A stretch of DNA of 64,000 nt from Steromphala cineraria (Eukaryota; Mollusca; Gastropoda; Trochida; Trochidae): assembly GCA_916613615.1 (NCBI GenBank), contig OU744733.1, forward strand, positions 33,023,939 through 33,087,938, given 5' to 3'. Each line of letters opens with the position of its first letter. Position 1 is the first letter of the stretch. The translations under genes were made by a program, and so were the position numbers. The notes below the pieces were generated by a model, which made no database searches, was not told where the DNA came from, and was given only the letters and a program-made list of their open reading frames with translations. Of the stretch, positions 33,401 to 39,600 are shown in pieces.

Positions 33401-35896
33401 AAATCCGCAGAGTCCGTGTCCGTAAAGGCGTGACAAAAGGCAGGCTTGTTAGTGACATCGTGAATCACGGGGATAAGCGGCGGGTTAGACGTGTCAATGA
33501 ATGTGGTCTGCTGGTCAGTGGTCACGGGCCGTCCGTGCAGGGGCCTGGATACCGCTATCAACAGTCGGCGCGGTAGGACCCGTGCCGCCCGTGCTAACGG
33601 GCTGCTTAACGGGATCCCCCGAGCTACCCTGACCTCCCTGTGAAGTCCGTGCACCGCTGGGAGCCGTGACATTCACGAGAGGATCACGGGCAGTCGAACT
33701 GCCTTGCTCATGCCGGCCTCGGATAGCAACGGGGTCTGGGTCCGTGCTACCTTGGTTGGGCAGAGGAGCTGAACCGACCGCCCGCTCCACTGACACCGGG
33801 GTGTGAAACGCTCGGCTGAGTCCTTCTTGATGGCGGCAACAGAGTAGGTTAAGGTGGACAGCATAGCCTTAATCTGCTCTAACTCCGTAGGCTTGGGAGG
33901 CGAGGACTTGGCTTTCTTAGAGTCTAAAGGTGAAGCCTTAGCCGTGGACTTACGCTTGGGCGTGATAGGCTTGGATCTCTTATTGTGCATAATTTGCCAC
34001 TCATCCAGGGGCATGTGATTACACATCAAACAATGTTTTTTGGCAGTACAAGAGGACTCGTCAGCACAAGAAAAACATAGAGAATGTGGATCGCCTTTAT
34101 AAAGATACTTTTGACATTCAACACATTTCTTTTGAGAAGCCATTTTGGAAAAACAACACGTAAGATGATCTCACTCAAGAAAACTTCCAGGAGTACAAGT
34201 AATCCAAAAGAATCACAATCCAAGGAAAACACACAGTAATCCAAAAGAATCAAGAATAATCCAGATGAATCACATAAAATCCAAGGAAAAAACGTATCCA
34301 GAAGTAGTCCAATGAATGAAAGAAAATGAATTCACACTGAGTACGACCGGTCTCTCGGCGTACAGAGAAAAGAATGACAGTTGAAATTGAAAATTCAAGG
34401 GAGTTAACTCCAAGGGAGATAATTCAGTAAACAACACGCAGACCACTAAAAAAAATTATTTTTTATTCACACTCTGTACGATCTCTCCGAGGGAGAGAAA
34501 TAAGTCAATGTTGGTTTAGAGGTAACCGTTTTCGCAATAATTAGAGCTTCTGTATAGGAGTGTCTACTCTCAAAAGTGCTTGAAATACAAGAATCATTTT
34601 AAGCAAAGATTAAAAACAGATTCGCCTTGACCAATGAAAGGATCAACTATCTTCATAATATACCCTTTATTAAGTTCTTCACTTAGAGCAACTTCAAATA
34701 GCCATTAATATTATCTTTCTCACCTATTCCTGCAGAAGAAGCATCCTTTCCTTGGAAGGCTTTGTGTGCAGTCTTGGTGTCCACAGGGAGTTTCTCCACA
34801 CATTCAGATTCATCGGTGCTCTAAAAATTATTCAAATGTTGAGTTCTCAAGCAATGAACCTGTAGATGATTTGGCGACAATAAATACTATCAAACGACAA
34901 GACTATCAAGATTTTCAGCAGAAAAAGAATAGAATAGGAATCTGAACTGGTGAATTATTCACATTATCATATGGGGGAATCTGATTGGCCGAGACGGTTG
35001 ACAGAAACAGATATTGACTTAACCCAAAATCTGACCACAATGATATTGACTAAAAGAGACTTGGTGATGTCAAACTTATCACCAGTCGATAATTGTATAA
35101 TTCAGTATCAACCTTGTATCGCCTTGTGAAATATGATATAAAAGACAAGGTAAGACAGCAACTGGAATTTGAGGATCAGTTGATTTATTACTGCATCCCT
35201 TGATAGGGCCAAAAGGAGAGAACACATTTACCAGTGCTTGTGGTTAAAATACGTTACCAGTTTAACAAACTTTACGCTAGACAAACTTACCCTAATATCA
35301 TTGACATGGATCCAAGGGTTAAAAAAGATAGTAGTCTTCAATATCAAAGGGCTTAAGAAGAAGGGTTAAAGATAATAGTAAATGAACACTATCTATGTGC
35401 GCCGGTAAATGCATTCTAGCCCAAAAGGAAGACAGTTGCAATAGGGATCCTGGCAATAAGTATCAACACAACAAAATACTTGAAGAGAGATAATGATTAA
35501 GAGTTTTACATTTTACACTTTTCAGTTTACTTACAGCAATTTTGTGAATTGCCTGATCATCTTCTGGAAGTTCACTGGTCTCATAAACATCTCTGGAATT
35601 AAGGTCCTATAAAAAAACAAGGAGGCAAAATATTAAAAACTCAAACTTTGAATACCAAAACTGTCACAGGTGTCTACATCAAATGATTATAAGATTGAAA
35701 TATTTGACATTCACTGATGAGTCACCTGGAAACTAATATTACATGTTCTCGTTCGTTAGATTTATTGCAAAATGAGACATCTGTTTGTGTAGGATTCAAA
35801 CTCAACTTAAATGTGCAAAATATGTTTCAAATTATAATTGATCCTGTCATCCAAACTCACAATTCCTGGAAGATTAGCATATTTTGGGTCCGCCAT
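9360..35896 (-). CDS. DCTN2: Dynactin subunit 2 (p50, dynamitin), 13 coding exons
   Basis: Dynamitin is the shoulder/arm subunit of dynactin, the cofactor that links cytoplasmic dynein to cargo; excess p50 breaks up dynactin. The coding exons, in order, are 35861-35896, 35535-35606, 34724-34820, 28169-28236, 26964-27062, 26325-26485, 16688-16829, 16228-16293, 15640-15678, 14317-14469, 13487-13589, 10785-10876 and 9360-9446. All use GT-AG borders and phases agree throughout, giving 1215 nt, 404 aa plus stop (human about 401-406 aa). Family landmarks: N-terminal MADPKYANLPGI, DVYETSELPEDDQA, FSDRI-RTGY, ETPQQKYQRLQHE, HLEKLLGP, VTYELYYRPEQ-FS, LEERLERLEATIG, RLQSVLQKL, DSLPQVVDR, LKDLHEQ, LTHLDTSQQ. 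Heptad-like coiled coils fall at about 98-140, 224-247, 262-310 and 315-400. The 26.5-kb span is mostly transposon DNA in introns 3 and 6. Confidence 0.97.
9583..10562 (+). mobile_element. Helentron-like tandem-repeat element, CCCCCGCAA family (DCTN2 intron 12)
   Basis: The 5' end TTTTATCCCCCGCAAC folds back onto GTTGCGGGGGG (loop aacgaa). A CCGT microsatellite follows (about 9627-9667), then an array of about 168-bp units. Near the 3' end TTTGCGGGGGATA (10525-10537) complements the 5' arm, and a hairpin AGCT(C)GAC cat GTCAGCT ends it (about 10539-10556). This is the plan of the other tandem-repeat elements here, with unrelated sequence. It is non-coding; short ORFs in the array are by-products of the repeats. 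Confidence 0.7.
9670..10310 (+). repeat. About 168-bp tandem array, 4 diverged units
   Basis: CTTCTAAACTAATCATCACA recurs at about 9861 and 10029, with diverged forms at about 9690 and 10197. Each unit also carries a GTGTCATGAAGAACAAT-type motif. Confidence 0.8.
10785..10876 (-). CDS. DCTN2: DCTN2 exon 12 (residues 346-376)
   Basis: Acceptor GTATTGCAG. The donor reads GTCCGT, a weak match with C at +3. Encodes QALTHLDTSQQEINTSLKAH and LSQ. Confidence 0.93.
11121..11280. mobile_element. Palindromic MITE (DCTN2 intron 11)
   Basis: The arms AATCTCACCCTTGTGTCTTC and GAAGACACGAGGGTGAGATT, then GATAAAAGTAA/TTACTTTTATC further in, form a nearly complete foldback around 11194-11205. No coding capacity and no second copy in the window. 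Confidence 0.75.
11641..12943 (-). mobile_element. Helentron-like tandem-repeat element, AGCAGCCC family (DCTN2 intron 11)
   Basis: Read on the minus strand, the 5' end (about 12943) has AGCAGCCC tGTC taag GAC gGGGCTGCT, a foldback, followed by a GC-rich GGCGTCGGCG-type block (12863-12885). An array of long units follows. Near the 3' end a second GGGGCTGCT (11664-11672 region) complements the 5' arm, and a perfect terminal hairpin TTTGCGG tatc CCGCAAA sits at 11642-11659. The array is rich in TGACCTTGACCTTTGACC strings. I infer a non-autonomous rolling-circle element from the layout. Confidence 0.65.
11730..12840 (-). repeat. Tandem array with dense TGACCT half-sites
   Basis: TGACCTTGACCTTTGACC-type strings occur at about 11740, 12018, 12305, 12451 and 12742, and a second form, CTTGCTGTGACCTTGACCTT, at about 11867, 12149 and 12583. 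Units are long (about 280-430 bp) and diverged. Several carry CTTCAAGGTCACACAAT. Confidence 0.75.
13030..13060 (-). pseudogene. Decayed duplicate of the 3' end of DCTN2 exon 11
   Basis: The minus strand reads CTGAAGGATCTACTTGAACA then G|GTGAG, matching exon 11 (CTGAAAGATCTTCATGAACA then G|GTGAG). Neighbouring intron sequence is also duplicated: CAACGACTATGCCTATCTAA at about 13128 resembles CAACAACTATGCCTTTCTAA at about 13429. The rest of the exon is missing and no acceptor is evident. Confidence 0.6.
13487..13589 (-). CDS. DCTN2: DCTN2 exon 11 (residues 312-345 plus 1 nt)
   Basis: Acceptor TGTTTGAAG, donor GTGAGAG. Encodes ISELYELVKKWESVADSLPQ and LKDLHEQ. Only 37 nt separate its acceptor from the MITE at 13627-14055. 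A decayed copy of its 3' end lies at 13030-13060. Confidence 0.95.
13627..14055. mobile_element. MITE, CTCTCCCCACAGAGGCAG family (DCTN2 intron 10)
   Basis: The ends ATTCTCTCCCCACAGAGGCA and TGCCTCTGTGGGGAGAGAAT are perfect inverted repeats, and similarity continues inward for about 60 bp. A 357-bp relative lies at 51521-51877. Non-coding. It lies 37 bp from the exon 11 acceptor. Confidence 0.88.
14317..14469 (-). CDS. DCTN2: DCTN2 exon 10 (residues 261-311)
   Basis: Acceptor TTTTACCCAG, donor GTGATT, phase 0. Encodes LEQIDIRLQSVLQKLAQIGE and a Lys/Glu-rich coiled coil. GC-rich third positions contrast with the surrounding AT-rich introns. Confidence 0.95.
14470..16227. other. DCTN2 introns 8 and 9, apart from exon 9
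   Basis: AT-rich intronic sequence around microexon 9. I see no transposon ends, tandem array or extra exon. Confidence 0.5.
15640..15678 (-). CDS. DCTN2: DCTN2 exon 9 (residues 248-260)
   Basis: A 39-nt microexon, acceptor TTTGCAG, donor GTAAGTA, phase 0. Encodes TLLTSDTDNKSIV. Needed to keep the family length between exons 8 and 10. Confidence 0.88.
16228..16293 (-). CDS. DCTN2: DCTN2 exon 8 (residues 226-247)
   Basis: Acceptor CATTTATAG, donor GTAAGAG, phase 0. Encodes MANLEERLERLEATIGQ, a coiled-coil segment. The leading Met is internal. Confidence 0.94.
16688..16829 (-). CDS. DCTN2: DCTN2 exon 7 (residues 178-225)
   Basis: Acceptor TTACAG, donor GTATGTC. Opens with the base completing Gln178, then a Gln/Asn/Pro-rich linker, then VTYELYYRPEQAQFSKNAK. 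Confidence 0.96.
19517..19571 (+). repeat. G-rich tract with a run of 27 G
   Basis: Several G4-G8 runs lead into 27 consecutive G at 19545-19571. Copy A has only GGGGAAAGGGGTGGGGG at the same place, so the tract expanded in element 2. Run length in assemblies is unreliable. Confidence 0.85.
21745..22980 (-). repeat. 156-bp tandem array in element 2 (8 units)
   Basis: Anchors CAATATGGCTG (or one-base variants) are at 21748, 21904, 22059, 22215, 22371, 22527, 22683 and 22839, with spacing 155-156. Units near the 5' end (high coordinates) are almost identical; the last two are diverged. Each unit holds GCCATGGCGGCCATCTTGG. Confidence 0.93.
22984..23037 (-). repeat. ACGG/ACAG microsatellite at 5' end of element 2
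   Basis: Irregular ACGG and ACAG tetranucleotides lie directly between the tandem array and the 5' foldback. The equivalent in element 1 is at 25913-25975. Confidence 0.9.
24828..25910 (-). repeat. 156-bp tandem array in element 1 (7 units)
   Basis: Anchors are at 24831, 24988, 25143, 25299, 25455, 25611 and 25767, period 155-157, followed by the ACGG/ACAG microsatellite at 25913-25975. Confidence 0.93.
26325..26485 (-). CDS. DCTN2: DCTN2 exon 6 (residues 125-177 plus 2 nt)
   Basis: Acceptor TTATGTGCAG, donor GTAAGTG. Encodes EKLSPVQMGKQLEYLQHQLV and HLEKLLGPEASVDLSDP, well conserved with vertebrate dynamitin. It is followed by the 9.5-kb intron 6. Confidence 0.96.
26964..27062 (-). CDS. 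DCTN2: DCTN2 exon 5 (residues 92-124)
   Basis: Acceptor TAACACAG-type (TTACAG), donor GTAAAA, phase 0. Encodes ETPQQKYQRLQHEMRELAEE, the start of the first coiled coil. The first 40 nt of this exon, with its acceptor, occur twice more upstream in the 138-bp tandem repeat. Confidence 0.95.
27023..27436 (-). repeat. DCTN2: 138-bp triplication covering the 5' end of DCTN2 exon 5
   Basis: Three nearly identical copies start TCTGTTGTGGAGTCTCTCGG at 27023, 27161 and 27299. Each contains the first 40 nt of exon 5 together with its intron acceptor and 98 bp of neighbouring intron. Only the copy at 27023-27062 continues into the rest of the exon. Copies 2 and 3 thus offer decoy acceptors at about 27200 and 27338. 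The period is a multiple of three, but reading from a decoy meets TAG about 23 codons on. Confidence 0.92.
27475..27877. mobile_element. hAT-type MITE with 8-bp target duplication (DCTN2 intron 4)
   Basis: The ends TAGGGCTG and CAGCCCTA are inverted repeats, flanked by the exact 8-bp direct repeat CTTTCATG (27467-27474 and 27878-27885). The interior has several TGTATCACGATACA palindromes. TA-GGG-type ends and 8-bp duplications are characteristic of hAT elements. No transposase. Confidence 0.92.
28169..28236 (-). CDS. DCTN2: DCTN2 exon 4 (residues 69-91)
   Basis: Acceptor TTCTTGCAG, donor GTAAGTC. Encodes the conserved DFSDRI and RRTGYDV blocks. It is separated from exon 3 by 6.5 kb, nearly all of it the DIRS element; exon 4 lies 117 bp from the end of the element. 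Confidence 0.95.
28393..28551. repeat. DIRS inverted terminal repeat, 3' side
   Basis: 159 bp starting TTACCTCTAAACCAACATTG; reverse complement of 34367-34525 with few differences. The outer extension 28353-28392 is not matched at the other end but is matched by the internal complementary region. Confidence 0.93.
28600..28694. repeat. DIRS internal complementary region (circle-junction complement)
   Basis: Bases 28600-28654 are the reverse complement of the low-coordinate end of the element (28353-28408), and 28655-28694 are the reverse complement of the high-coordinate end (about 34503-34542). The two meet at TTTCAT|AATTATTG. This is the junction a circular form would have. Confidence 0.92.
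29323..30480 (-). pseudogene. DIRS tyrosine recombinase (one in-frame stop)
   Basis: The frame runs from an N-terminal SAM-like region (about 30480-30050, SLYDHKWLRFQQWRRDRGL) through one premature TAA at 30046-30048 into a 229-codon open stretch ending at 29323. In the latter, numbering from its first Met at 30012, the catalytic residues of tyrosine recombinases are all present: Arg37 (SAARISEL), His168 and Arg171 (HEIR), Trp194 and Tyr204 (TRAYLRD). The N-terminal part overlaps the end of the RNase H frame, as is usual in DIRS. Apart from the one stop the catalytic domain is intact. Confidence 0.88.
30240..31178 (-). pseudogene. DIRS RNase H and C-terminal region
   Basis: This frame carries the RNase H pattern: INLLEMKAVLLALHAWKS (Glu), ATDNSTVVAFINKLGG (Asp), ARHIPGRLNFLADSLS (Asp). 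It is shifted by one base relative to the preceding RT frame, the break falling near 31150. About 100 codons after RNase H are not assigned and overlap the recombinase N terminus. I found no adenine methyltransferase domain, which some DIRS elements have. Confidence 0.85.
31150..32544 (-). pseudogene. DIRS reverse transcriptase (internal stop)
   Basis: RT motifs appear in order: SPVFLVPKKDTLEMRMIIDL, SLDLKDAYLHIPI, FQFKVLPFGIAVAPWLFTK and the catalytic box GYLDDFLL. The frame is cut by TGA at 31543-31545, then resumes in the same frame (NQEKSELIPTQRIKFLGAIL, then RSWMSLLGSLTSIQSFTVRG) to about 31150, where it shifts into the RNase H frame. The YLDD type and domain order fit DIRS rather than LINE RT. 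Other open frames over the same DNA are shadows. Confidence 0.9.
32345..34143 (-). pseudogene. DIRS gag-like protein (several frameshifts)
   Basis: The first ORF of the element starts at 34143 with MASQKKCVECQKYL and a Cys/His-rich N terminus (CVEC, CFSC, CLMC), then a Lys-rich stretch and a coiled-coil segment. Coding then passes through at least three frames: 34143-about 33800, about 33796-33520, about 33520-32827, and 32791-32345. The last has an Arg/Gly/Ser-rich tail. The arrangement matches DIRS ORF1 in place and style; the exact function of such proteins is assumed from LTR Gag. Confidence 0.75.
34367..34525. repeat. DIRS inverted terminal repeat, 5' side
   Basis: Reverse complement of 28393-28551. 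It contains GGGAGTTAACTCC and AAGGGAGATAATTC, motifs of a type I associate with molluscan repeats. The outer extension ends at about 34542 (CGCAATAATT). Confidence 0.93.
34724..34820 (-). CDS. DCTN2: DCTN2 exon 3 (residues 37-68 plus 1 nt)
   Basis: Acceptor TTTTTAG, donor GTGAGAA. This is the least conserved N-terminal stretch (STDESECVEKLPVDTKTAHK). It ends one base into codon 69, which exon 4 completes as Asp. Confidence 0.92.
34821..35534. other. DCTN2 intron 2, nothing recognised
   Basis: AT-rich intron without transposon ends or arrays that I can see. Confidence 0.5.
35535..35606 (-). CDS. DCTN2: DCTN2 exon 2 (residues 13-36)
   Basis: Acceptor TTTTTATAG, donor GTAAGT, phase 0 on both sides. 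Holds the acidic DVYETSELPEDD motif. Confidence 0.95.
35861..35896 (-). CDS. DCTN2: DCTN2 exon 1 (residues 1-12)
   Basis: Encodes MADPKYANLPGI, the invariant dynamitin N terminus, which fixes the start codon at 35894-35896. The donor GTGAGT follows. Phase 0. Confidence 0.97.
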
Positions 35897-36622
35897 CTTT
35901 ATTGTCGAGAATGAACTCTCGCGAACTGAAGATATAAATACTAGTTTCAAGATAGCTATTAATATTTTGCTTAAGAGTAATCTTTCGTGACGTTCATTAA
36001 TATTCATACAGAAAATAGAAAAGTCTTTTTAAAATTATTTTTAAAAAGTACATCTCGTTTCACAACATCTTCTTCGAAAACAAACAAATTCATGTCACAT
36101 TTGTGAAGACATATAATATGTGTTGTTTTGGCAATGCGATATTGTCTTGTCACTTCCGGTAGCAGACAGGTGCCCGTTTCCGTATATTAGAAAACGTGAA
36201 TGTAAATGCCCTAAGTTAAACAGGTAGATCGTGACGCAAATGTATGTTAAACATTATCACCTTTATGATTGTGTATCCTCAATTAAAATTCATCATACTT
36301 CATCAAGTTGTTGGAAGTAACGACAACCTGTAACACATAACATCGAATCAAAAAGGAAAGACAACTCTGGATTTTCGTCTGCTTCAGTGCTTGCTGTTTG
36401 CCTGGATCATAAGATTTATTTTGAATATCTTCAACCCCCCATACATATATGAACTCTCTGTTAAACAAATGATAAAGAAATTACACATCTAAAATCAATA
36501 TGGCTTAATTTCAGCAGAATTTATTATTTAATTAAAATTTCAGGAACAGGACACATCCTAAATGAAATGTTAACACACAAGTTCAACGCATGAATACAAT
36601 TGGCCTGAGTTTGATGCTGAAG
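35897..36622. promoter_or_regulatory. Bidirectional promoter region between DCTN2 and STK16
   Basis: The two start codons face away from each other across 726 bp. The interval holds CACTTCCGGT at 36151-36160, a full match to the ETS/GABP consensus (ACCGGAAGTG on the other strand), and a TGACGT CRE half-site at 35988-35993. There is no obvious TATA box near either start. An ETS site between divergent housekeeping genes is a common metazoan arrangement; joint regulation here is inference. Confidence 0.6.
36165..36223 (+). other. STK16: Possible STK16 5' untranslated exon
   Basis: A donor-like CAG|GTAGAT occurs at 36221-36229, and an acceptor-like AAATTTCAG ends at 36543, 80 nt before the STK16 ATG. 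Together they suggest a non-coding first exon starting just past the ETS site and a 320-bp first intron. The upstream exon border is a guess. Confidence 0.3.
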
Positions 36623-36699
36623 ATGGGTTGCATGTGTGGAAAAGAGTCAATCAATATTGACAGCAGAAACTTTTATATCCGATCTCGTCTTGGAGAAGG
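36623..36699 (+). CDS. STK16: STK16 exon 1 (residues 1-25 plus 2 nt)
   Basis: Acylation motif MGCMCGKES, then the start of the Gly-rich loop. The donor GTAGGT at 36700 is required because reading on gives TAG. Confidence 0.93.
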
Positions 36700-39600
36700 G
36701 TAGGTAATATTTCTGCAAAATATTTGAAAACAAAGAATCAAAAATATATATAAATCATCTCTGTGGTTCTGTTGTATGACACTGGTTGTGTTTGTTATCT
36801 ATTGTGAATAAAGTTATACTGTATAAATGTAAAATCTATTTTAGTGTATAGAAAAATTTCCATAGAAATTGAATGCATATATATATATATTATAAATCTT
36901 TGTCAAATCAATTAATAAATAGAGCCTCACTAAGAGCAATATTTTTTTCACTTAGTCAATTTTGAATGCAAAAGTCTCAGGTTGTACATTAATGAAAGTT
37001 AAAGATAACAAACAGGGTTTTACGGGACGCAACTTTATTGAGTATTTGACGCAGAAAATGTTAGGAGGACCCCCAAAAACTAATCATGTGGGTCCTCTGT
37101 GACTCAGTATTATTCTGATACAAATATCTAATCTTTCAATGAAAACACATTTCAGTATGTTTTTCATGTCGAGATGGTATTAAAACATCAACAAATAACC
37201 ATCCCATTATAGGCAATTCTTTATCAACCTTTCCATCAAGTATGAAACTTCTATAATGTTTTTAAGGACTCCTGAAATAGGAAAAGGACTCCTAAAAATA
37301 TATGCTCTGAGTCCCCAGGACTCTCAGTTTTGATTGACTATGTAAAACCCTGAACAAATGTTCTCTATTCAATTTAACTTCTTGTTTAATGTCAATTTTA
37401 AATCATTTAGGAAATTTTCAGAAGCTTCTTAATTAATGAACTTGATTAAGATCAGCCAAATTTCAGCCTCAACTCATATCTCATCAGGGACACTACAGTT
37501 CAACCAATTTCTTTTATATCATTTACCAATTTTTTTATAACAGTACTTAAGATAAATGGATTATGCTAAAGCATTTAACAACTACAAGCACAGTAAAATG
37601 TTTTGATTATTTACTTTCAGAGGGTTCAGCTATGTTGATCTTGTTGAAGAAGCACGTACACATAAATGTTTCGCTATGAAGCGGATCACATGTCACTCAA
37701 AGGACGAAGAAAGAGTTGCAATACAGGAGGTTGAAATAATGCGAACATTCCATAATCAGCACATCATCCCTCTTGAAGCTCACTGCATGAAGCCAGTGGG
37801 ACACTACTCCAAAACTCTCGACATTACCAGTGAAGTGTTCATCATTATGCCATATTATAGGGTAAGTTAATAAGGGTAAATTATTTTTACAAATAAGGTC
37901 TTATCCGTACAGTTAGATTGTTAAAGATAAGATAAGATAAGATAAGATAAGACTTTATTATCCCGAAGGAAATTTTGGTTACATCATAAACACATTCAAA
38001 CAATACAAAACAATGAGTGACAACATATACACGCAAATGAGCACTAAGATTACTATGAGTAAGTGGACTGTGAGTAAGAGTATTTGCATTTCAAAGGCAA
38101 TAGTAAATAAATTGGATGGGATGTTGATATTAATAAATTACCCGGTAAGCAGACTAGGATTTAGTATTTATTTTTGTATACATACAATATCAACTCAATT
38201 GAGTATTTCAGAGGATGAAAGAGCACTTGAACAAATGAAATTACATCCTGTCTCCTGTTAACTTATGAACGTTTGCTAACTTCACTAATCTGTACCCTGG
38301 ACTCAAAAGCTAGATTCGCTCGCGCGGCCAGACTTGGGATATAGCCAGTCAAATCATTTTCTCGCCACCTTCTTGATAAAATTTCAACGAGAAAATGATT
38401 TTCGAGTTGCGCGAGCGAATCTAGCTTCTGAGTCCAGGGTACAGATTAGTAGAGTTAGCATAATGTTTGTACCCTGAGACAAGATGATGAAATCAATATT
38501 TATTGTCATTTCACTGAAAGAATTGAGTACTTTGCTCACATAGTAAGCTTTCTGCATTTTCCGCACGCATCGGGCGAGATCTGCATTTACAAGAAATTCA
38601 TCATAAGATGGCTTTCTGTGGCTCTGACAAGTGTTTCCCCTTACCTACTTAGCAAATGGGTGATTTTGGTGTTATCTTAGGCGATGTGAACTTTTGAAAT
38701 GGTGACAGTATTTTACTTCTTAAAATTCTAAGTCACACCAAGACAAAATGGTGGGTATGTTTTCCCAGAAACCCCTTTAGTAACAACACTGTAAGTGTGT
38801 TAAAATATGGAAAATGCTAACTAAAATACCCATTTTGCAGAAAGGAAGTCTTCAAGACAGAATTGAGTTCCTGGCAAAAAAATCTGAGAAAATGACAGAA
38901 GACAAGTTATGGAGAATGTTCCGTGGAATCTGTTCAGGCTTGGCAGCTCTTCACAACTTTAACCCTCCTTATGCCCACAGGTCTGTTAGGCTGCATGTTT
39001 ACTTAAACTGGCTCTGAACTGTAATAAGTCAAGATAGGTAAATTATTTTGACAATTGTTGTTTTCCGTTTCATTCATAGACAAATGGGAAAAAAACTAAA
39101 TATTAGAAAATATCTTTAAGATCAAGACTTTGAAAGACTTTAAGTAAGTAAAGTAAGTCATTCCTTTTTTGAGAAATTCTGTAAGGAGCAAAAACATGAG
39201 GAAAACTCAACAGTTATTTTGCTGAAAGTAACAGTTGCAAAACGAAAGCGAAAAATCCAATTGCAATAATATTCAAATCCTTAAAATACCATTTTATTTC
39301 ATTTAATAAGGCTCAGTTGTGTGAGACAAAAACATTTTAAACTCCTGTATATTTTCTAGAGACTTGAAGTGTGCCAACATTATGATTGCCGATGACGAGA
39401 CACCAATATTGATGGATCTAGGATCTGCCGCAAAAGCTCGGGTAGAAATACATAATCTGAGAGAAGCACAGACATTACAGGTATAGTTAAGGATCATTGT
39501 CAACGTCCACCTTCGTGATTGATGGGAAAGGCTATGCTTTAGTTTAAAGAGCCACTCTGTGATTTTCATCAAAATTTATTTTGCTTTGATGCAAATATAA

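Larger units (their letters stand above)
28353..34542 (-). mobile_element. DIRS-like tyrosine-recombinase retrotransposon, degenerate (DCTN2 intron 3)
   Basis: About 6.19 kb with the full DIRS plan: inverted terminal repeats (28393-28551 and 34367-34525), unequal outer extensions, gag-like, RT/RNase H and tyrosine recombinase reading frames on the minus strand, and an internal complementary region (28600-28694) next to the 3' repeat. DIRS elements replicate through a circular intermediate and integrate by recombinase rather than an integrase, leaving no target duplication; none is seen here. All coding regions carry stops or frameshifts, so this copy is dead. It accounts for almost all of DCTN2 intron 3, antisense-neutral in that it shares the DCTN2 strand. 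Confidence 0.93.
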
